Assembly (NCBI GenBank): GCA_913061335.1
Contig: CAJXTP010000012.1
Span: 1 to 24,718, forward strand
Direction: 5' to 3'
Length of the DNA: 24,718 nucleotides
Source of the DNA: an uncultured Loktanella sp.
Lineage (GTDB): Bacteria; Pseudomonadota; Alphaproteobacteria; Rhodobacterales; Rhodobacteraceae
In this document: one piece after another, positions 1 to 8,063 of the stretch
Numbering within the stretch: position 1 is the stretch's first letter
Layout: every line of letters starts with the position of its first letter
Made by a program: the position numbers and the translations under genes
The notes under the pieces: model-generated
Databases searched by the model: none
What the model saw: the letters and a program-made list of their open reading frames with translations, nothing else
Told to the model about the DNA's origin: nothing

Positions 1-19
1 TATGTCGTTTAAGGACGTC

Positions 20-433
20 ATGAAAATCACCGACACCATCGAAATCGCGGATTGGGAGCTGACAGAAAGCTTTACCCGCGCGTCCGGCCCCGGCGGGCAG
101 AACGTGAACAAAGTGTCCACGGCGGTGGAACTGCGGTTCGAGGCTGAACGGTCGCCGAACCTGACGGCGGCGGTCAAAATCCGACTGCGGCGGATCGCGG
201 GGCAAAAGTGGACGAAGGAAGGCGCGATTGTGATCTTTGTGCAAGACACACGGTCACAAGCCCGCAACCGCGAGTTGGCCCGCGAACGGCTATCGGAGAT
301 GATCGTGGCGGCCACACATGTGCCCAAACGCCGCCGCGCAACGAAGCCGACCTATGGGTCGGTGAAACGGCGGCTGGCAGGGAAGAAAGAGCGCGGAGAA
401 GTGAAGAAGCTGCGGGGGAAGGTGGAGGAGTGA
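20..433 (+). CDS. arfB: Alternative ribosome-rescue factor ArfB (peptidyl-tRNA hydrolase)
   Basis: ArfB enters stalled, non-stop ribosomes and hydrolyses the peptidyl-tRNA. The protein has the class I release-factor GGQ loop (SGPGGQNVNK, GGQ at residues 25-27) in a compact domain. It ends in a long Lys/Arg-rich tail (KRRRATKP, then several RR and KK pairs), which in this family lies in the empty mRNA channel. It lacks the codon-recognition domains of RF1/RF2, and about 137 residues is the usual ArfB length. ATG 20 is preferred because AAGGA at 11-15 lies 4 nt upstream and family members start close to the KITDTIEI stretch. An in-frame ATG at 2 would add six residues and cannot be excluded, because the window begins there. 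Family identity is secure; only the start is uncertain. Confidence 0.9.
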   Translation: MKITDTIEIADWELTESFTRASGPGGQNVNKVSTAVELRFEAERSPNLTAAVKIRLRRIAGQKWTKEGAIVIFVQDTRSQARNRELARERLSEMIVAATHVPKRRRATKPTYGSVKRRLAGKKERGEVKKLRGKVEE

Positions 434-446
434 GGAAGGAAACACC

Positions 447-671
447 ATAGAGCTGATCTACCGCATGACACCAAAAGGGGAAGGCGAAGTAAGCCGCCCC
501 GCGCCTGAGAAGGTGATCTCAGGAGACCCCGTTTTCACCACATCGAACGTCGAGGACCGCGACGGGTTATACGCAGGTATCTGGCAATCCACGGCGGGGC
601 GATGGCGGATATCCTACGACGAATGGGAAGTGATTAAGACGACGATGAAGGAGTATGTGGTTAGGGCTTGA
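447..671 (+). pseudogene. Remnant of a cupin-domain protein (DUF861-like) with internal deletion
   Basis: An open frame from ATG 465 to TGA 671 encodes 68 residues. Its first ~55 residues (SRPAPEKVISGDP, then GLYAGIWQST and WRISYDEWE) resemble the N-terminus of small one-domain cupins of the DUF861 type. Its last residues (WEVIKTTMKEYVVRA) resemble the C-terminus of the same proteins, which typically ends in GTWEV-ETT-KDYVI. The metal-binding core strands between are missing. The simplest reading is an in-frame deletion joining two TGGGAA (Trp-Glu) sites. The ribosome binding site GGAAGGA (434-440) lies correctly for an ATA at 447, in frame with ELIYRM. This suggests that a former ATG start was also lost. 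The family assignment is from memory of conserved ends, not from an alignment. Alternatively it is a small functional peptide. Confidence 0.55.
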
Positions 672-802
672 GTTGGCACGAAAATTGGCGCGTAAAGAAA
701 CTTTCCTATTCGAAATTCGCCGATTGTTTTTCATTCGCCTAATGCGTGTGAAGAGCCTATGATTACCGAAGAAATTATTTGTAACTAATTGTAGGGCTTA
801 TT

Positions 803-1861
803 TTGGAAATTTTCGAACTTTGGGGTCTCGCCGAATTTAAGGATAAATACCTCACGCCAATACACCAATCCATGTCCGAGTTTGGGTCGGCGCTTCAACA
901 CAATGCCAGTCAGCAAAACCAAATCCCTCTGGCTGAATCATTTGATTCCGTTGTCGCAAGGACCGCGCGAACGCCTCTGGAAGAACTTACCTATTCTCAA
1001 CGAGAATGGCTGAGTGATCTCGATATTTTTGAATTGCTGGGTCCAATTGGCGTACAATCGCTAAAAGCAATTAAGACAGATTCCTCTTTTGATCCCGCAA
1101 CTGCTGCTACCGATATTCAAAATAATATCCAGCGTTTAGCGGAAGCGATCCAGAAACTAACTTCTGTGCAAACCGCATTGAAGGCTTTTCCTTGGGTTGT
1201 GGATCATCCATTGCAGTCCAGAGACCAAATCGAAATTCGAGTGAACTTCAAAAGCGAAGCGGGGATAAAGAACCCTTCCGATCTCAGGAAATCTTCTCAG
1301 GAATGGTATGAGATTATTCGTGGGGTTGCCAATGCTGTGGACCAAAAACCCGAAGACGTGTCCATTAAAGGTGTGAGCAATGGCTCAATTGTTTTGTGGC
1401 TTGTTGCGACTGTTGGAGTAACTGCGCTTCTAGCCAAAATTATTAGAAACGTAAGCAATATGGCATTGGACGGACTTAAAGTTGCAACTGCCATCGAGAG
1501 CCTGAAGCAACAGAAGCTTCACACCGATGCAATCGAACAAAACCTTCACGCCGATAGGACTGCTCGACTGGCCAGTCAGCAAGTGGATTTACTAAATGAA
1601 ATCAAACTTGCTTTGCCTGACATATCGCCAGAAAAGGAATCTTGGCTGAATAAATCTGTAGAAAATATTCTAAAGTTTTTTGAAGCTGGTGGCGACGTCG
1701 ACTTTATTGAACCACAAGATTCGATGAATGACGGAGATTTGGAAGATGATGAACAGGGCGAACCAGAAGACTTAGTTGATCTCCGTGAGAATTTGGTAGG
1801 TTTGCGGAATACCCGAAAAGAAGTTCTTTTGTTAACAAACAGAACCGACAATATTGACTAA
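803..1861 (+). CDS. Orphan membrane-anchored protein of unknown function, AT-rich
   Basis: I do not recognise a named family. The 352 residues show a mostly helical N-terminal part (1-190). One hydrophobic segment follows at about 195-214 (GSIVLWLVATVGVTALLAKI), then a coiled-coil-like helix at 222-270, an acidic stretch at 301-325 and a short C-terminus. The layout, with a soluble domain, a Gly-Ser-Ile membrane segment and a coiled coil, is seen in many uncharacterised accessory proteins. There is no signal peptide. The start is TTG 803 with AGGG at 793-796; no better start is visible in the AT-rich leader. Base composition is clearly more AT-rich than all neighbours and codon choice differs (many AAA, GAA, TTT, ATT), which suggests transfer. 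It is a single gene, and its TAA stop overlaps the pncB stop on the other strand. Confidence 0.75.
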   Translation: MEIFELWGLAEFKDKYLTPIHQSMSEFGSALQHNASQQNQIPLAESFDSVVARTARTPLEELTYSQREWLSDLDIFELLGPIGVQSLKAIKTDSSFDPATAATDIQNNIQRLAEAIQKLTSVQTALKAFPWVVDHPLQSRDQIEIRVNFKSEAGIKNPSDLRKSSQEWYEIIRGVANAVDQKPEDVSIKGVSNGSIVLWLVATVGVTALLAKIIRNVSNMALDGLKVATAIESLKQQKLHTDAIEQNLHADRTARLASQQVDLLNEIKLALPDISPEKESWLNKSVENILKFFEAGGDVDFIEPQDSMNDGDLEDDEQGEPEDLVDLRENLVGLRNTRKEVLLLTNRTDNID

Positions 1862-3150
1862 ACCACAACCTCAACCTTCTCTTGCTCACCTACCCCAAAC
1901 ACTCGTTTGTAGCGGGCGATTTCTTTGCTTGGGCCCATGGCTTTGTTTGGGTTGTCGCTAAGTTTTACGGTGGGGTTGCCGTTGGCTTGGATTGCTTTGC
2001 ACACGAGGGAGAATGGTGCGAGGGCGTCGTCTTGGGTGAGCCCTTTGAAATCGTTGGTCAGCATGGTCCCCCACCCGAACGACACGCGGCACCGCCCTGC
2101 GAATTGCGTTTGCAGTTCGACGATTTTATCAACGTCGAGCCCGTCCGAGAAGATGACCAGTTTTTGGGTCGGGTCTTCGCCACGGGATTTCCACCAGTTG
2201 ATCGCCTGTTCGCCGCCCGTCGCCGGATCGCCGCTGTCGACCCTGATCCCTGTCCAGCTATTGAGCCAATCGGGGGCTCGGTCAAGGAACCCTTGCGTCC
2301 CGTAGGTGTCGGGCAGGATGATGCGCAGGTTGCCGTCGTGTTCCGCCTGCCAGTCCGCCAGCACGTCGTAGGGGGATTGCAGCAGCGCCGCGTCGTTTTC
2401 GGCCAGCGCCGCATAGACCATCGGTAATTCATGTGCATTGGTGCCGATCGCAGGGACTTCGCGGTTTTTGGCGATCAGGCAGTTGGAGGTGCCGATGAAT
2501 TTGTTGCCCAGCCCTTCGGACATGGCCTGCACGCACCAGTCTTGCCACAGGTGGCTGTGACGCCGACGGGTGCCGAAATCAGCGATGGCCAGTTCCGGCA
2601 GGGTGCGCAGGGTTTCGACCTTTTCCCAGACTTTGGTTTTGGCGCGTGCATAGAGCACTTCGAGTTCGAACCGCCCCATGGTTTGCAGCACGGCCCGCCC
2701 GCGCAGTTCCATCAGGACCGCAAGTGCCGGAATTTCCCAGAGCATGACTTCGGGCCAAGACCCTTCGAAAGTCAGCTCGTATTGCCCGTCGACCTTTTCA
2801 AGGTGGTAGGGTGGCAGGCGCAGTTTTTCGAACCAGTCCATGAATTCGGGCGTGAACATTTGCCGTTTGCCGTAGAACGTGTTGCCGCGCATCCATGTGC
2901 TTTCGCCGCGCGATAATGACAGGGTTCGGATGTGGTCAAGTTGCTCGCGCAGCTCGCCCTCGTCGACCAGATCGGCCAGCCGGATATGCTTGGACCGATT
3001 GATCAGGCTGAAGGTGACCTGCGTGTCGGGTTTGTTGCGGAACACGGACTGACACATCAGAAGTTTGTAGAAATCCGTATCGATGAGCGACCGCACAATC
3101 GGGTCGATCTTCCATTTGTGATTCCAAACGCGGGAGGCAATATCGACCAT
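1858..3150 (-). CDS. pncB: Nicotinate phosphoribosyltransferase
   Basis: PncB makes nicotinate mononucleotide from nicotinate, PRPP and ATP in the Preiss-Handler route of NAD salvage; it is cytosolic. The 430-residue product shows the family blocks: LIDTDFYKLLM (22-32), DFGTRRRHS (191-199), FIGTSN (218-223) and GTNAHELPM. The last contains His240, matching the active-site histidine phosphorylated by ATP. A further block is GIRVDSGDP. Length is normal for the bacterial enzyme. AGGA eight bases before ATG 3150 supports the start. The gene is single on this strand, with no nicotinamidase (pncA) beside it. It converges tail to tail with the AT-rich orphan gene: its TAG stop and the neighbour's TAA share bases, so transcripts of the two genes must overlap. 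No terminator hairpin is visible at the junction. Confidence 0.95.
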   Translation of the reverse strand: MVDIASRVWNHKWKIDPIVRSLIDTDFYKLLMCQSVFRNKPDTQVTFSLINRSKHIRLADLVDEGELREQLDHIRTLSLSRGESTWMRGNTFYGKRQMFTPEFMDWFEKLRLPPYHLEKVDGQYELTFEGSWPEVMLWEIPALAVLMELRGRAVLQTMGRFELEVLYARAKTKVWEKVETLRTLPELAIADFGTRRRHSHLWQDWCVQAMSEGLGNKFIGTSNCLIAKNREVPAIGTNAHELPMVYAALAENDAALLQSPYDVLADWQAEHDGNLRIILPDTYGTQGFLDRAPDWLNSWTGIRVDSGDPATGGEQAINWWKSRGEDPTQKLVIFSDGLDVDKIVELQTQFAGRCRVSFGWGTMLTNDFKGLTQDDALAPFSLVCKAIQANGNPTVKLSDNPNKAMGPSKEIARYKRVFGVGEQEKVEVVV

Positions 3151-3465
3151 AGATGTGTTCCTTTAACTTGGGGGTGTTAGACCAAGGGACGGGGGGGCAT
3201 GGCAAGCGGAATAGATGCAATCTATGTCGGCTAACTCGTTAGCAGGAATTCGTCCAATGTCCGCTTGGCGCCCAACACGACGATTGTGGTGGCAGCAGCG
3301 CAGCAGAAAATGGGTGGAGCGGTCACTCGCAAAACACCCCTTCTAGCCTATTCTTCGGTCGCGCGGCGATACGAATGGGCATGAAATCTATCCTTCTACG
3401 CGCGTTACAACGCTCGGCTTTCTGTCAAAGTAACTCTTATTGTTTAGGCTTTTGGAGGAAGCGGT
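3151..3465. other. Intergenic region between pncB and the broken acyltransferase
   Basis: These 315 bases contain no convincing gene. The only open frames are shadows without a ribosome binding site or recognisable protein. They must hold the divergent promoters of pncB (minus) and the acyltransferase gene (plus), but I see no good -35/-10 pair for either. Two short perfect inverted repeats lie 60-93 bases upstream of pncB and are listed separately. A GGAGGAA ribosome binding site for the acyltransferase is at 3454-3460. Confidence 0.6.
3211..3243. promoter_or_regulatory. Two adjacent inverted repeats upstream of pncB, possible operator
   Basis: ATAGAT-GCA-ATCTAT at 3211-3225 is a perfect 6+3+6 inverted repeat. 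GCTAAC-TC-GTTAGC at 3230-3243 is a perfect 6+2+6 repeat. They lie in the shared upstream region of pncB and the divergent acyltransferase. Loops this short favour a dimeric regulator site over an RNA hairpin. No regulator gene is nearby, and I cannot match either repeat to a known NAD-regulon motif. Confidence 0.3.
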
Positions 3466-4593
3466 GTGCAGGTTGCCCTGTTCGCCCGATCGCACATGTA
3501 TATGAAATCTTACCTCACTGAACGCGAGAACAGGTTTGATCAAATTCGTCTTGGATTGGCGCTTTCTGTTGTGCTGGGTCACTGCTGGCACATTAGTGGC
3601 GGCCCCGAATCTCGGGTTCCGCTTCAGGACTTTACGCGTCTTGGTTTCCACGAATACGCGGTGAATCTATTCTTCTTCATCTCAGGCCTTTTGGTCACGC
3701 ACAGTGCGTTTCGTCGTCAGAGCGATCTTTTTGGGTTCGTAGTTGCCCGCGGTTTGCGGATTTTTCCTGCTTTGATAGTTTGCGCTCTGACTGTCCCGGC
3801 ACTGTTGGTCCTAGCCGGGGCGTGGGTAGATGCGACGCCTCAACAGACGCTTAATTATACCGCGCGCTTGATCAGTCTGGTATTTGTGGAATTCAATAAT
3901 CCAAACGTATTCGTCGATCTCCCATTCCCGCATGCCCTTAATGGGTCAGTTTGGTCGCTGCGTCACGAAGTGGGTGCCTATGTTCTGCTTGCGCTTTTCG
4001 TTGCATCCGGCGCCTTTTTTAAAAGCCGCTGGGTTCTTTCAGCATATGTAATTGTGGTTGGATCGATTGCTGTAGCCGGCCATATTTACGCGCAGACAGC
4101 GACAGGGGGTGTTCCATTTATTATGGCCGAAAGCCGATTTGTTATCGTCTAATTATTGCTGGGTGTATTAACACACAGGCTTGCGGCGTGGCTTCCAATT
4201 CGTTGGGCGATAGCTGTGCTGCTCTGGGTCGCCATCGGCGTCGGACAGGCTTTTGCTTCGGATCTCGTGGCGATCTATGGGCTCATCGTCGCCCTTAGCT
4301 ACTCTGTCCTGTGCATCGCCTATCTGGGTGGGCGATCAAAAGGCTTGCCGGTCGACCTCAGCTATGGAGTTTACATCTATGGTTGGCCACTTCAGCAGCT
4401 TACTGTCTTTGTTTGTTTGACTTATTTCTCGTCGATCCCAGAACCACTCACGCTGTTTTTGATTGTGCTTCCAGCGCTTCTCGTCGTTGCCTTGGCGTCT
4501 TGGGTTTTAATCGAGCGACCAGCGATCGGATTTGGACATCGCTACGCATCAGCCTTTGCTGCAAAACGTTGCAGACAGGCGGAAGGCGGATAG
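3466..4593 (+). pseudogene. Membrane O-acyltransferase (acyltransferase family 3) split by in-frame TAA
   Basis: Family-3 acyltransferases (OafA/YrhL type) transfer acetyl or other acyl groups to surface sugars across the inner membrane. Two parts lie in the same frame. 3466-4149 encodes 228 residues with RFDQIRLGLAL, GHCWH, FFFISGLLVTHS and NGSVWSLRHEVGAY. 4153-4593 carries the remaining membrane helices, with LSYGVYIYGWPLQQ and an IERP ending. Only a TAA at 4150-4152 separates them, inside a segment that reads as a continuous helix (RFVIV, stop, LLLGVLTHRL). One base change from a Tyr, Leu or other codon explains it. The start is GTG 3466 with GGAGGAA five bases upstream; ATG 3496 is a possible alternative. 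The whole frame (about 375 codons) has the normal family length, so the nonsense mutation is recent. Readthrough or a base-call error is possible. Confidence 0.8.
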
Positions 4594-4698
4594 CAAACGA
4601 GATGGTGCAAATTTCCCTAATCCGTTTCCGGCTAACGGTAGTTAAGTCTGCACAGCTAACATTGCCCATCAAGCCCAAGTTGGGATCTTGTGCGCGCG

Positions 4699-5160
4699 TT
4701 AGCCACGTCTGACGGGGCGTTTGGCCATTTCGGTGTCGTGCAGCCGTTTGGCATCAGCGGGCGACACGCCGAGTGCGGCCTCGACGGCGTGCAGGAGTTC
4801 GTCTTCTTCCTCGTGCTCGACACCGTCGGCAAAGACCACTGACCAAAGGGCTGTCACTGCCGCCTCGCGGTCTTCTACGCTGATGGCATCATGCAAGATA
4901 CCAGCCAGGTTTTCGGTGTCGGGCATCTCTTCTTCTAATAGCTCGCACTGCGCGCGCATTTTGGCGGCTTGTACGGGGTTCAGATTGTAAAGTTTCGACA
5001 GGACTTTATCGATCTGTTCGACCTCTTCAAACAGATATGCTTTGTCCGCTTTGGCGGCCCGAACCATCAAGGCCCCAAGTGCTGTGCGCGCATCGGCGGC
5101 AGGCAATTCGGTGTGAAACCCACCGTTGCCTGAGAAAAGCGATAAAATACGGTCAAACAT
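4699..5160 (-). CDS. TerB-family (tellurite resistance B-like / DjlA-like) protein
   Basis: A 153-residue all-helical, acidic protein of the TerB fold. Evidence is the pattern LGALMVRAAKADK (28-40), followed by FEEVEQIDKVL and later ALWSVVFADGVEHEEEDELL. That repeat of an alanine-rich helix followed by an aspartate/glutamate turn is typical of the TerB/DjlA domain. Acidic residues in these turns can bind metal in relatives. There is no signal peptide, so it is probably cytosolic. It has no other ter genes around it, so a tellurite-resistance role is not implied. Single-gene TerB proteins are common in Rhodobacteraceae and have no known function. It follows recQ on the same strand after 67 bases and could be co-transcribed. 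Family confident, role unknown. Confidence 0.85.
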   Translation of the reverse strand: MFDRILSLFSGNGGFHTELPAADARTALGALMVRAAKADKAYLFEEVEQIDKVLSKLYNLNPVQAAKMRAQCELLEEEMPDTENLAGILHDAISVEDREAAVTALWSVVFADGVEHEEEDELLHAVEAALGVSPADAKRLHDTEMAKRPVRRG

Positions 5161-5227
5161 GACGGGCAGCCTTATTGGTCAATTCTGGCGACAACGCTAG
5201 GGGCACGCGCCGTTTCGCGCAATCGTG

Positions 5228-7264
5228 TTAGTCTTCTTGCAAGATATTCAGAAACGCATCGCCAAAACGGTCGGCATATTTGTCACCCATCAGGCGGCTG
5301 AGCCCTGCTTGGTCCGCATTGCGCAACTGCGCGACCTTAGCGAGCATCGACGCTGTGCATGACATCGGTTTATCCGCCCCGTCTGGCCCACGTTGCAAGT
5401 CGGTTTGCGCTGCAAGCAACCGGTCGTAAACCGCCCCCTCGTCGCGGCCTGCAAGCTTGCGGCGCATCGGATGCACGTCTTCGACCGCGCCTGCGATCAC
5501 TTCAAGGAATGCTTTGCCAAAGCTTTCCAGTTTCTTGGCACCGACCCCGCCAATCGCCGCCATTTCATCCAAGTTGGACGGTCGTTTCTCGGCCATCTCT
5601 ATCAATGTCTTGTCGTTGAAAATGATATAGGCCGGACCGCCAGCCTGTTCGGCGAGGAACCGGCGCTTGGCTTTGAGCGCGGACATCAGCGGCGCGTCTT
5701 CTTCGGATACCAGTTGGCGGACTTTGGGGCCTGACCCTTTGGCGTTGCGGATTGAATCGCGACGCAATGTGATCGACGCTTCGCCGCGCAAAATGGGCCG
5801 CGCGTGGTCAGTCATACGCAGCGCGCCGTATCTGTCGCGATCAGGCCGCATCAGATCATGCCCCATCATCTGTCGGAAAATCGCCTGCCATTGGTTTTTA
5901 CTAAACTCTTTGCCAACGCCGTAGGTCGGCAGGCTGTCATGGCCGCGTTGATCGATCTTATCGGTCTTGGCGCCCAGCAATATGTCAATCAAATGCCCTG
6001 CGCCGAACCATTCATCGGTCCGCAGCGCGGCTGATAGCGCCATGCGCACAGGGGTCGTTGCATCGAACGTCTCGGGCGGTTTGTCGCAAAGATCGCAATG
6101 ACCACAAGGGCTTGGGTCTTCGCCAAAATAGGTCAGCAGGGTCTGGCGGCGGCACACCAGCGCCTCGGCCAAGCCAAGCAGCGCATTTAGGCGGCCATGA
6201 TCAGCAGCGCGGCGGTCAGCGGGGGCCAACCCTTCATCGATCTGCTGGCGACGATAGCGGATATCGTCAGGGCCAAACAACGTCAGGGTTTCGGCGGGGG
6301 CACCATCGCGACCCGCGCGGCCAATTTCTTGGTAATAGCTTTCGATCGTTTTGGGCAGATCGGCGTGCGCGACCCAGCGGATATCGGGTTTATCAATGCC
6401 CATGCCAAAGGCGACGGTGGCGCAGACGATCAAGCCGTCTTCTTGTTGAAAACGGCGTTCCACGATGCGCCTGTTTTCGGCGTCCATACCGCCGTGATAC
6501 GAACAAGCAGTGTGGCGCGCATCGTTCAGCGCCTTTGCAAGCGTTTCGGTTTTGGCACGGGTGCCGCAATAGACGATGCCGGACTGACCTTTGCGGGCAG
6601 CGGCAAAGGTCAAAATCTGCGCGCGCGGGCCGTCTTTTACTTCAAACGCCAGATGAATATTGGGCCGGTCAAAGCCCCGCAAAAACGTCGATGGCTGCAC
6701 GCCGTCAAACAGCTTTTCGATAATTTCGACTTGGGTTTCGGCGTCTGCAGTCGCGGTGAACGCGGCCAATGGGACATCCAGCAGGCGGCGCAACTCGCCA
6801 ATGCGCAGGTAATCAGGGCGGAAATCATGACCCCAAGCGCTGACGCAATGCGCCTCGTCGACGGCGATCATGCCAACACCGACGCGGCGCAGCATCTGCA
6901 TGGTGCCACCAGATGATAACCGTTCGGGGGCCATGTAAAGTAGGCGCAATGTGCCCGCCTCTAGCCCCGCCCAAACGGCTTCGGTTTCTTCTTCGGTATT
7001 GCCAGACGTCAGCGCGCCCGCCTCGACACCCACTGCCTTAAGACCGCGCACCTGATCGCGCATCAGTGCAATCAGCGGGGAAATCACAACAGTCACACCG
7101 GTGCGCATCAGCGCCGGAAGCTGAAAGCACAGCGACTTACCACCACCCGTCGGCATAATCGCCAACGTGTTTTCGCCAGCAATGACAGCATCCACTATCT
7201 CGCGTTGACCGTCGCGAAACGCGTCGAATCCAAAGACATCCTTAAGCAGCTTATCTGCGGGCAT
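5228..7264 (-). CDS. recQ: ATP-dependent DNA helicase RecQ
   Basis: RecQ unwinds DNA 3' to 5' and acts in recombination and fork repair. Motifs in order: FGFDAFRDGQ (motif 0, 11-20), Walker A PTGGGKS (38-44), DEAH in VDEAHC, HDFRPDY, QEIGRAGRDG (motif VI), then the zinc cluster (C-RRQ, CGHCDLC), the winged-helix RQC region and a C-terminal HRDC domain (APLMSALKAKRRFLAEQ onward). At 678 residues it is a normal three-domain RecQ. The frame is open to GTG/ATG codons as far as 7360, but those 32 extra residues are not RecQ-like. They would leave only 44 bases for promoters in both directions, so ATG 7264 is preferred, although its ribosome binding site is weak. It is divergent from the histidine phosphatase and upstream of the TerB gene. 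Confidence 0.95.
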   Translation of the reverse strand: MPADKLLKDVFGFDAFRDGQREIVDAVIAGENTLAIMPTGGGKSLCFQLPALMRTGVTVVISPLIALMRDQVRGLKAVGVEAGALTSGNTEEETEAVWAGLEAGTLRLLYMAPERLSSGGTMQMLRRVGVGMIAVDEAHCVSAWGHDFRPDYLRIGELRRLLDVPLAAFTATADAETQVEIIEKLFDGVQPSTFLRGFDRPNIHLAFEVKDGPRAQILTFAAARKGQSGIVYCGTRAKTETLAKALNDARHTACSYHGGMDAENRRIVERRFQQEDGLIVCATVAFGMGIDKPDIRWVAHADLPKTIESYYQEIGRAGRDGAPAETLTLFGPDDIRYRRQQIDEGLAPADRRAADHGRLNALLGLAEALVCRRQTLLTYFGEDPSPCGHCDLCDKPPETFDATTPVRMALSAALRTDEWFGAGHLIDILLGAKTDKIDQRGHDSLPTYGVGKEFSKNQWQAIFRQMMGHDLMRPDRDRYGALRMTDHARPILRGEASITLRRDSIRNAKGSGPKVRQLVSEEDAPLMSALKAKRRFLAEQAGGPAYIIFNDKTLIEMAEKRPSNLDEMAAIGGVGAKKLESFGKAFLEVIAGAVEDVHPMRRKLAGRDEGAVYDRLLAAQTDLQRGPDGADKPMSCTASMLAKVAQLRNADQAGLSRLMGDKYADRFGDAFLNILQED

Positions 7265-7404
7265 AAACGGGGGACCTGTAGTGTTTTGGTTACTCTTGTT
7301 AGCGGCGACAATCCCACATGCGGAATCTGCAAACAAGAGCGCATCGCGCCCCGTTGCCAAGCCACACGCAACCCCTTACCCATATCGCAACATCAGGAGG
7401 CATC

Positions 7405-8052
7405 ATGGGCGAAATCACACTGGTCCGGCACGGGCAGGCAAATTCAGCGGCAACTGACGAGGCGGGTTATGACAAACTGTCAGAGCTTGGGCATCGGCAG
7501 GCGGCATGGCTTGGCGATTGGATCAACGCACATGATGGGCCGTTTGATGCGGTTTTCTCGGGCTCGCTGCGTCGCCAACGCGAAACCGTCGCAGGCATGG
7601 GGTTCACGGATGTGACCGTCGATGAACGGCTTAACGAGATCGCCTATTACGACCTGACCGCCGAAATGGACGCGCTAAAGCTTGCGCCTGCGCGCACCAG
7701 CCCCGAAGATTTTGCAACGCATTTCCCTGCGACGTTGACCGCATGGCGCGACGGGAAAATCCAAGGGACCGAAACCTACGCCAACTATAGCGACCGCGTT
7801 GAGGCCCTAATTCAAGAGGCCGCCCAACCCGGTAAACGCATTCTTTGCGTGACATCTGGCGGGATCATTGCACGCGCTGTGGCGCATATTTTGCACCTCG
7901 ATATTCCGCAGATGGCCCAGATTGCCTTGCCGATTTTGAACACATCGGTGCACCGCATTCATGTGACCGATCACGGGAATATTCTTGGCACGTTTAACAG
8001 CGCTCCGCATCTGGATCACAGCGACCGGATTGCCGCGCGCACACATTATTAG
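7405..8052 (+). CDS. Histidine phosphatase family protein (phosphoglycerate-mutase fold)
   Basis: A 215-residue cytosolic protein with the branch-defining motif LVRHGQ (6-11). His9 is the residue phosphorylated in this superfamily. LSELGHRQA follows, and SGSLRRQRET carries the second phosphate-binding arginine. The usual second catalytic histidine segment (HGG) reads TSGGII here, so His is replaced by Ser. This variant occurs in a subgroup of histidine phosphatases, and the substrate is unknown. The start is ATG 7405, with AGGAGG at 7395-7400 four bases upstream; the open frame runs back to 7318 without family similarity. The saccharopine dehydrogenase gene starts 11 bases after the stop, so the two are almost certainly one transcript. 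Confidence 0.88.
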   Translation: MGEITLVRHGQANSAATDEAGYDKLSELGHRQAAWLGDWINAHDGPFDAVFSGSLRRQRETVAGMGFTDVTVDERLNEIAYYDLTAEMDALKLAPARTSPEDFATHFPATLTAWRDGKIQGTETYANYSDRVEALIQEAAQPGKRILCVTSGGIIARAVAHILHLDIPQMAQIALPILNTSVHRIHVTDHGNILGTFNSAPHLDHSDRIAARTHY

Positions 8053-8063
8053 GGAGACGTCAG

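Noticed and set aside
1882..2427. Plus-strand frame inside pncB
   Set aside because: Antisense to conserved pncB blocks; no independent support.
4674..4684. CCCAA-G-TTGGG palindrome between the acyltransferase and TerB genes
   Set aside because: A one-base loop cannot form a hairpin and no U-tract follows; probably chance.
4699..5160. Tellurite-resistance operon
   Set aside because: Only a lone TerB-like gene is present, with no terA, terC, terD or terZ; the domain name alone does not prove resistance.
6058..6916. Two long plus-strand frames within recQ
   Set aside because: They lie opposite the helicase motifs and have no recognisable domain; shadow frames.
7228..7360. Longer N-terminus for recQ up to 7360
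   Set aside because: The extra residues are not RecQ-like and would remove the divergent promoter space; ATG 7264 fits better.
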